A stretch of DNA of 64,000 bases from Dokdonella_A sp937902695 (GTDB lineage Bacteria > Pseudomonadota > Gammaproteobacteria > Xanthomonadales > Rhodanobacteraceae), in assembly GCA_048498135.1 (NCBI GenBank), contig JBEHYO010000005.1:20633-84632 (forward strand), given 5' to 3'. The notes beneath the pieces are model-generated. The model saw nothing but the letters and a program-made list of their open reading frames with translations, did no database searches and was not told the origin of the DNA. Below, piece by piece: positions 58,699-64,000 of the stretch. Position 1 is the first letter of the stretch. Every line of letters begins with the position of its first letter. The translations under genes and the position numbers were made by a program.

Positions 58699-59376
58699 AT
58701 GCGTACCGCTCGGCTCGCTCGATCGTCGATCGGGATCGCAGTTGCGCTCGCGGCGCTCCTCGCCGCGTCGCCGGTACGCGCGCAGGTGATGCTTTTCGAC
58801 TCCGCCCAGCCGATGAAGCTCCAGGAAGAGATCGCGCCGTATCTCCCGGGCGTTTCGTTCTTCCAGAAAGGTCTCGACGCGTACCGGAAAGGCCAGCACG
58901 CGGCCGCGATCGACGCGTGGCAGGCGTCCGCAAGCTGGGCGATGAAGGACGCCCAGTACAACCTCGGCCTCGCCTACTTCAAGGGTATCGGCGTCGCGGC
59001 GGATCGTCCGCGCGGGCTTGCCTGGCTCGCGCTTTCGGCGGAGCGGAAGAATCCGACGATGCAGGCATCGCTCGCCGCCGCGTGGGATGGCGCAACCGAC
59101 GCCGAGCACCAGCAGGCGAACGCGATCTGGCGCGACCTGAAGAAACAGTACGGCGACGACGTCGCACTGCCGAAGGCCCGCAAGCGCTTCGAAACGGAAG
59201 TCGCGCAGCTCGGCGGTTCAGGCAATCAGCGTGTCGTGTCACGGACGATGGGCGCGATGGATGTAAAGACGTATCGCGAGAAGCTCGAAGCGCTCGCCGA
59301 GCAGAACTTCGGCGCCGGATCCGCCGGCGCTCCGGACGGCGGAGCCGACGCCGCGGCGAAGAACGACGCGCGCTGA
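58699..59376 (+). CDS. Secreted Sel1/TPR protein (paralogue of 32501-33340)
   Basis: A 225-residue exported protein with a signal peptide (IGIAVALAALLAASPVRAQ). Sel1/TPR repeats follow (HAAAIDAWQASASWAMKDAQ, YNLGLAYFKGIGVAADRPRG), and then the same block as in the 33-kb paralogue (QANAIWRDLKKQYGDDVALP). Length and C-terminus differ: here a short disordered Gly/Ala tail ends the protein. Probably a periplasmic scaffold; the partners are unknown. Confidence 0.85.
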   Translation: MRTARLARSSIGIAVALAALLAASPVRAQVMLFDSAQPMKLQEEIAPYLPGVSFFQKGLDAYRKGQHAAAIDAWQASASWAMKDAQYNLGLAYFKGIGVAADRPRGLAWLALSAERKNPTMQASLAAAWDGATDAEHQQANAIWRDLKKQYGDDVALPKARKRFETEVAQLGGSGNQRVVSRTMGAMDVKTYREKLEALAEQNFGAGSAGAPDGGADAAAKNDAR

Positions 59377-59559
59377 ACGCACTGCGCGTCGTCGGGACTT
59401 TCAGGAATCTCCAACGCCCCTGGCGCGGCGCGAGTGTCGCGTTCACGCGCAGACTGCGCGTTCCGAACAGCCGCAGCCGTCCCAAAGCCATGCGTGACCG
59501 GCGCTCGGTGTGGCGCGCGTCTTGCAGTAGCGTTCGTCCCACCGCGTCCATCGAGCATC

Positions 59560-61209
59560 GTGCGTCGCTTCCTGATCGGCTTCATGCTGACCTTCGTTCC
59601 GTTGTGCTCCGTCGCCGAGACGGCGGCACTGACCGGCGCGTGGCGGCCCGCCGTGCAGGGCGAAACCGCCGCAGCGGTGCGTGCGGACGATCCTTCGCTG
59701 AGGGCGTTCGACCCGGCGCGCCTGACCGCATTCGACGGCGGCGACAACGGCAGCTGGGTCGTGCTGAGGCCGGCGTCCGGCCGCTGGCCCGCGGCTCCCT
59801 TCGTGCTGGAGGTGGCGACGCCGGGCCTGCAGACGTTCGTTCTCTACCGCGCGGGCGCGGCGCCCGAGCGCGCGAACATGATGCAGCCGACGGAGGGCGC
59901 GTTGCCGTGCCACGGCTGCGTCGCGTTTGCGATCGCCGTCGCGCCGGCAGATGGCGACGCGTTGAGACTCCATGTCGATGCGAGCGGCGTGATCGCGTCG
60001 GCGACGGCGTTTTCGCTGCGTCCGGTCGCCGAATACCACCGCCAGGACGCGATGCGTCTCGCGATCGCGAGCGCCTGTCTCGCGACGATGCTCGCGATGG
60101 CCGTCATCGCGTTGTTCTTCGGCCTGCGTCTTCGCGATGCCGCGTTCGCCTACTACGCGCTCTTCGTGCTCTGCTACGCGCTGATCATGATCTTGCAGAG
60201 CGGCTATGTCGTCGATCCGCTCGGCTGGACCGCGCTCGCCGCCGCGCCGCGTGTCTGGGGGCGGCTCGCGACCGCGATCTCGATCGTCGCCGCCGTACTG
60301 TTCCTCGATCGCTTCGCCCATCTGCCACGTCACGCGCCACGCTGGCGTCGCGTGCTGCTGAGCTATGCCGGCGCGGTCGGCGCGCTCGCGGCGCTCGGCA
60401 TCGCACCGATCGAGAGCGCGCACGAGGTCGGCCGTGCGCTGATCAATCCGTTGCTGATCATCGGCGGCCCGATCCTGCTCGGCACGGCGATCGCGGCCGC
60501 GTGGCACGGCTCCCGCTATGCATATTTTTTTCTCGCCGGCTGGACGCCGTTGCTCATCGTGACGGTGATCGGCAGCCTGCAGCTCTACGGCATCGCCGCC
60601 GGCTGGACCTGGAGCGACGAAGCCGCGCTCGGTGCCGGCGCGTTCGAAGCGCTCGTGCTGTCGCTCGGGCTGGCCGACCGCAGCCTCGCGCTCCGCCGCG
60701 ATCGCGACCACGCGCGGCGCCTGGCCGACATCGATTCGCTGACCGGCCTCTACAACCGCCGCGGCTGGACCGATCGCGTGCTCGCGCTCGACGAGGAGCT
60801 TCGCCGCGACGGCGCGTCCTATTCGGTACTGTTCCTCGATCTCGACCGCTTCAAGGAGCTCAACGACCGGCTCGGTCACGAAGCCGGCGACGCCGCCCTG
60901 CGCACGCTCGCCACGATCATGCGCGAGGAGCTCCGCGAGCAGGACATCATCGGCCGCTTCGGCGGCGAGGAGTTCGTCGTCGCGCTGCCCGGCGCCGACC
61001 GGTCGCATGCGACGCGCGTCGCCGAGCGCATCCGCGCGCGCCTGCAGGCCCTCGCGACGGAAGATCCGGCCGACGCGATGCGCACGGTCAGCATCGGCGC
61101 CGCGACGCTCGACGACGGCGAAACGACCAGCGCGCTGCTCAAGCGCGCCGACCGGGCGATGTATGCGGCGAAGGCCGCCGGCCGCAACCGCGTCGTTCAC
61201 GCGCACTGA
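59560..61209 (+). CDS. Diguanylate cyclase with 7TMR-DISM sensor
   Basis: A 549-residue membrane protein that makes c-di-GMP. After a signal/anchor (FLIGFMLTFVPLCSVAE) a periplasmic 7TMR-DISM extracellular domain spans about 25-170. Seven helices follow (IASACLATMLAMAVIALFFG to LIVTVIGSLQLYGIAAG), and then a GGDEF domain: DIDSLTGLYNRRGW, LFLDLDRFKELNDRLGHEAG, and RFGGEEFVVALPG, which is an intact GGEEF. There is no clear RxxD inhibitory site. The start is a GTG at 59560; the frame upstream is open but without a signal sequence. It pairs with the EAL protein at 52.8 kb for c-di-GMP turnover. Confidence 0.9.
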   Translation: MRRFLIGFMLTFVPLCSVAETAALTGAWRPAVQGETAAAVRADDPSLRAFDPARLTAFDGGDNGSWVVLRPASGRWPAAPFVLEVATPGLQTFVLYRAGAAPERANMMQPTEGALPCHGCVAFAIAVAPADGDALRLHVDASGVIASATAFSLRPVAEYHRQDAMRLAIASACLATMLAMAVIALFFGLRLRDAAFAYYALFVLCYALIMILQSGYVVDPLGWTALAAAPRVWGRLATAISIVAAVLFLDRFAHLPRHAPRWRRVLLSYAGAVGALAALGIAPIESAHEVGRALINPLLIIGGPILLGTAIAAAWHGSRYAYFFLAGWTPLLIVTVIGSLQLYGIAAGWTWSDEAALGAGAFEALVLSLGLADRSLALRRDRDHARRLADIDSLTGLYNRRGWTDRVLALDEELRRDGASYSVLFLDLDRFKELNDRLGHEAGDAALRTLATIMREELREQDIIGRFGGEEFVVALPGADRSHATRVAERIRARLQALATEDPADAMRTVSIGAATLDDGETTSALLKRADRAMYAAKAAGRNRVVHAH

Positions 61210-61273
61210 CGCGGTGATTGCGCCGCGCGCCTCGCCGTCGCGAAGATACGCCCGATCTTCAAGGGAGCCGTCG

Positions 61274-62047
61274 ATGCCGATTGCGATCACGCGTGACGTC
61301 AGCCGTTCGCTCGGCGACTGCGAGCTTTCGTACGTCGACCGCGTCCCGATCGACGTCGGGCGCGCCAGCCTCCAGCACGAGGCCTATCGCCGCGCGCTCG
61401 CGGCGCTCGGCTGCGACGTCATCACGCTCGCGGCCGAGGACGAGCTGGCCGACGCGGTCTTCGTCGAGGACATCGCCATCGTGCTCGACGAGCTCGCGAT
61501 CGTCACGCGGCCGGGCGCGTCGTCGCGGCGTGCCGAAGTCGCGAGCGTCGCGACGGCGCTTGGACGCCACCGCATGCTGCGGACGATCGAGGCGCCCGCC
61601 ACGATCGACGGCGGCGACGTGCTCCGCATCGGCCGCACGATCTATGTCGGCGAATCGGCACGCACGGACGCGGACGGCATCGCGCAATTGCGTGCGATCG
61701 TGCGCGACGCGGGCTACACGGTGCAGCCGGTGCCGATCCGCGGCTGCCTGCATCTGAAGTCGGCGGTTTCCGACGTCGCCGACGACGTCGTGCTGATCAA
61801 TCCCGAATGGGTCGATCGCGCGTCGTTCGCCGCGTTTCGCCAGATCGAGATCGATGCCGGCGAGCCGCACGCCGCGAACGCGCTCCGCATCGGCGACGGC
61901 GTGATCTATCCGGCGAGCTTCCCGCGAACCTTGCGCCGTCTCGAAAGCGCCGGCGTCGCGCCGCTGCCCGTCGACGTCTCGGAACTCCAGAAGGCCGAAG
62001 GCGCGGTCACCTGCTGCAGCCTTGTCTTCAGTGGGGCGTTGGCGTAG
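61274..62047 (+). CDS. Dimethylarginine dimethylaminohydrolase (DDAH) family protein
   Basis: A 257-residue enzyme of the guanidino-modifying superfamily that hydrolyses methylated arginines to citrulline. Typical DDAH features are FVEDIAIVLDELAIVTRPGA (Glu/Asp block), TIDGGDVLRIG, IRGCLHLKSAVS with the catalytic histidine, and a C-terminal cysteine in EGAVTCCSLVF (247 or 248). Its length fits bacterial DDAH rather than the 400-residue arginine deiminases. GGGAG precedes the ATG. It could recycle arginine or degrade host or self methylarginines. Confidence 0.93.
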   Translation: MPIAITRDVSRSLGDCELSYVDRVPIDVGRASLQHEAYRRALAALGCDVITLAAEDELADAVFVEDIAIVLDELAIVTRPGASSRRAEVASVATALGRHRMLRTIEAPATIDGGDVLRIGRTIYVGESARTDADGIAQLRAIVRDAGYTVQPVPIRGCLHLKSAVSDVADDVVLINPEWVDRASFAAFRQIEIDAGEPHAANALRIGDGVIYPASFPRTLRRLESAGVAPLPVDVSELQKAEGAVTCCSLVFSGALA

Positions 62048-62179
62048 AGCTCGCTCGACATTGCGCGATTCGGGCAACAACCGGTTTTCGGGCGCACATG
62101 CGGACTAGGCCGATCGGCACATAGCAGACCTCGCGCCGCGCTCTACGATCGGCGTTCGTTCGATCGGAGGTATCCCACC

Positions 62180-63832
62180 TTGCGCCGTCTCACAGTCTCC
62201 TTCGCGACCCTTGCGCTCACGTCTGCCGCGTTGGCGGCAGCCGCGCCGACCTTCGATCCGAAGCATCTGTCCGAGGACGACAAGGTGTTGTCGTCCGATG
62301 CGTTCGAAGGCCGCGGGCCGGCGACGCCGGCCGAGACGAAGACGGTCGACTACGTCGTCGGCCAGATGAAGGCGGCCGGGCTTTCGCCCGGCGGCGATCC
62401 CAGGGACGGCACGCGGGCCTGGACGCAGGATGTCCCGCTGCTGCGCGCCGAGATCAAGGGCACGCCGAGGCTCGGCGTCACCGTCGCTGGCAAGGACGAG
62501 CCGCTGACGCAGGGCGACGAGATCGCCGTGCGCGCGGCGATGGACGGCTCGACGTCGGTCGCGATCCGGCACGCACCGCTGGTGTTCCTCGGCTACGGCG
62601 TCAGCGCGCCGGAGCGGACATGGGACGATTTCAAGGGCGTCGACCTGCACGGCAAGGTCGGCATCGTGCTGATCAACGATCCCGACTTCGAGACCGGCAG
62701 CGGCGATTTCGGCGGCAAGGCGATGACGTATTACGGCCGCTGGACGTACAAGTATGAGGAAGCCGCGCGCCGCGGCGCGCTCGGTCTCCTGATCGTGCAC
62801 GAGACGGACCCGGCGTCCTACGGCTGGAAGACCGTCAAGAACTCCAACATCAACACGCAGTTCGACATCGTGCGCGACAAGCCGGCGTCCGTGCATCCCA
62901 AGGTCGAGGCATGGATCCAGCGCGATTTCGCCGTCGATTTCTTCAAGCGGAGCGGCGCCGATTTCGAGGCGCTGAAGAAGGAAGCGCGGACGCGGGAGTT
63001 CAGGCCCGTCGAGCTCAAGGGCGCGACGTTCTCGGCCGATTACGCCGTCGACAGCAGGATCATCACCTCGCACAACGTCGTCGGCCGCATCGAAGGCACG
63101 AAGCGTCCCGACGAGACGATCATCTACAGCGCGCACTGGGATCATCTCGGCGTCGGCGCGCCCGATGCCAGGGGCGACACGATCTACAACGGCGCCGTCG
63201 ACAACGCGACCGGCACCGCGGCGCTGCTCGAGCTCGCACGCGCGTTCGCGCACGCGCCGAGGCCGGAGCGCTCGATCGTATTCCTCAACGTGACGGCGGA
63301 GGAAAAAGGCCTGCTCGGCTCGGAGTACTACGCAGCGAAGCCGCTGTATCCGCTCGCCAGGACCGTGGCCGTGCTCAACATGGATGCGCTCGATCCGATG
63401 GGGCCGGCGCGCAACTTCACGACGTCGGGCAGCGCGAAATCGGATCTGCAGGATCTGCTCGTCGCCGACGCGGAGAAGGCCGGACTCGTCTATTCGCCCG
63501 ATCCGCATCCCGAAGCGGGGCATTTCTTCCGCTCCGATCACTTCCCGTTCGCCAAGCGCGGCGTGCCGGCGCTTTCGTTCGGATCGGGCAACGATCTCGT
63601 CAACGGCGGCGTTGCGGCCGGCGAGGCGCAGCACAAGGACTACGTCGACAACCGCTACCATCAGCCCGCCGACGAATGGAAGGCCGAGTGGACCTTCGCC
63701 GGCATGGCCCACGATCTCGGCGTGCTCTACGCGGTCGGCACGCAGCTGGCCAACTCGGATCAGTGGCCCGACTGGTCCCGGGATTCGGAGTTCCGTGCGA
63801 CGCGCGACGCGAGCGCATCCGAGCGCAAATGA
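62180..63832 (+). CDS. M28 family metallopeptidase, secreted
   Basis: A 550-residue zinc aminopeptidase with a signal peptide (RRLTVSFATLALTSAALAAA) and a PA domain insert (YKYEEAARRGALGLLIVHE). The two-zinc M28 site is complete: IYSAHWDHLGVGAP (His), GAVDNATGTAALLELA (bridging Asp), VTAEEKGLLGSEYY (Glu pair), AVLNMDALDP (Asp) and RSDHFPFAKRGVPALSFGSG (His). The start codon is TTG at 62180, with GGAGG 9 nt upstream. It probably releases amino acids from peptides in the periplasm or medium. Confidence 0.93.
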   Translation: MRRLTVSFATLALTSAALAAAAPTFDPKHLSEDDKVLSSDAFEGRGPATPAETKTVDYVVGQMKAAGLSPGGDPRDGTRAWTQDVPLLRAEIKGTPRLGVTVAGKDEPLTQGDEIAVRAAMDGSTSVAIRHAPLVFLGYGVSAPERTWDDFKGVDLHGKVGIVLINDPDFETGSGDFGGKAMTYYGRWTYKYEEAARRGALGLLIVHETDPASYGWKTVKNSNINTQFDIVRDKPASVHPKVEAWIQRDFAVDFFKRSGADFEALKKEARTREFRPVELKGATFSADYAVDSRIITSHNVVGRIEGTKRPDETIIYSAHWDHLGVGAPDARGDTIYNGAVDNATGTAALLELARAFAHAPRPERSIVFLNVTAEEKGLLGSEYYAAKPLYPLARTVAVLNMDALDPMGPARNFTTSGSAKSDLQDLLVADAEKAGLVYSPDPHPEAGHFFRSDHFPFAKRGVPALSFGSGNDLVNGGVAAGEAQHKDYVDNRYHQPADEWKAEWTFAGMAHDLGVLYAVGTQLANSDQWPDWSRDSEFRATRDASASERK

Positions 63833-63979
63833 AATCCGGCGATTGAAGCGGCAGGGCATGGCAACGGGCATGCCGAGCCGCTGCCGCCGTCGGGGGTTCG
63901 GCTTGGCAAAAATGCGCCTCGCGGACGTCGCCGCGAACGCTTATGCTCCGCATCCCTTCGATCCCGACAGGACGTTGCC

Positions 63980-64000
63980 ATGACCCATCCGCTCTATACG
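63980..64000 (+). CDS. Start of a gene cut by the window end
   Basis: An ATG preceded by AGGACG reads MTHPLYT before the window ends. It is placed like a start codon after a gap of about 150 bp that otherwise holds no gene, but seven codons cannot identify a product. Confidence 0.3.

Overview
The window looks like ordinary chromosome from a GC-rich gammaproteobacterium, most likely of the order Xanthomonadales/Lysobacterales (Rhodanobacteraceae-like, for example near Dokdonella). This placement is an inference from three things. The gene repertoire is fitting: sbcB/orn, DUF2461, leucine dehydrogenase with isovaleryl-CoA dehydrogenase and an MCC-type carboxylase, IcmF, and a secreted protein ending in a DGFDF-type tail. 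Short repeats of the kind common in that order are present (inverted GTCATTC..GCGAAAGCGGGAATCC arms, ACTTTCTCTTGC hairpins, a GGGATTT tandem array). GC3 coding bias is strong, so most long antisense frames are shadows. I saw no insertion sequence, prophage, CRISPR array or rRNA. One tRNA gene, Leu(UAA), is present.

Layout. 1-3.9 kb: MacAB-like export operon (adaptor, ATPase, FtsX/ADOP permease cut by the window edge). 4.1-6.9 kb: DUF2461 protein, exonuclease I and divergent oligoribonuclease. 7.0-9.6 kb: ECF sigma factor with an overlapping anti-sigma-like membrane protein, a gene-poor gap and a DUF6869 protein. 9.8-12.2 kb: FHA protein, tRNA-Leu, glyoxalase-like protein, coding remnant and a stand-alone LigD-type ligase. 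12.4-14.5 kb: a set of small genes preceded twice by the same structured leader (fasciclin-domain protein; secreted helical protein). 14.7-20 kb: isoaspartyl peptidase, SRAP/YedK, MliC, an orphan HicB-like protein, a YkvA-like protein and several hypotheticals. 20-29.9 kb: amino-acid and peptide scavenging (M19 dipeptidase-like, MFS transporter, SlyD, NlpC/P60, D-aminoacylase-like, D-amino-acid dehydrogenase, CocE-type hydrolase). 30-33.3 kb: glutathione-reductase-like enzyme, bactofilin with a zinc-ribbon protein, and a Sel1 protein.

33.4-39.5 kb is a one-direction branched-chain amino-acid catabolic cluster (leucine dehydrogenase, isovaleryl-CoA dehydrogenase, thiolase, LEA-like lipoprotein, carboxyltransferase). 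A 7-bp tandem repeat fills the leader of the isovaleryl-CoA dehydrogenase gene. 39.8-43.9 kb: secreted protein, TetR with an alpha/beta hydrolase, GFA protein, EamA exporter and divergent Lrp regulator. 43.9-51.4 kb: secreted beta-helix protein, a CadC-like TPR regulator and, divergent from it, icmF (fused coenzyme-B12 acyl-CoA mutase). 51.5-52.7 kb: YciI, a glyoxalase-like protein with a histone-like tail, and an ArsR regulator. 52.8-58 kb: a signalling operon (triple-PAS histidine kinase, dual-receiver protein, REC-GAF-GGDEF-EAL protein). 58-64 kb: thioesterase, second Sel1 protein, 7TM diguanylate cyclase, dimethylargininase and M28 peptidase.

The strongest new lead is the duplicated leader RNA at about 12.44-12.54 and 13.47-13.57 kb, in which a hairpin is kept by compensating base changes and a 20-nt core is identical. 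No clearly novel protein machine was found. Functional statements rest on motif reading by eye; no database search was run.
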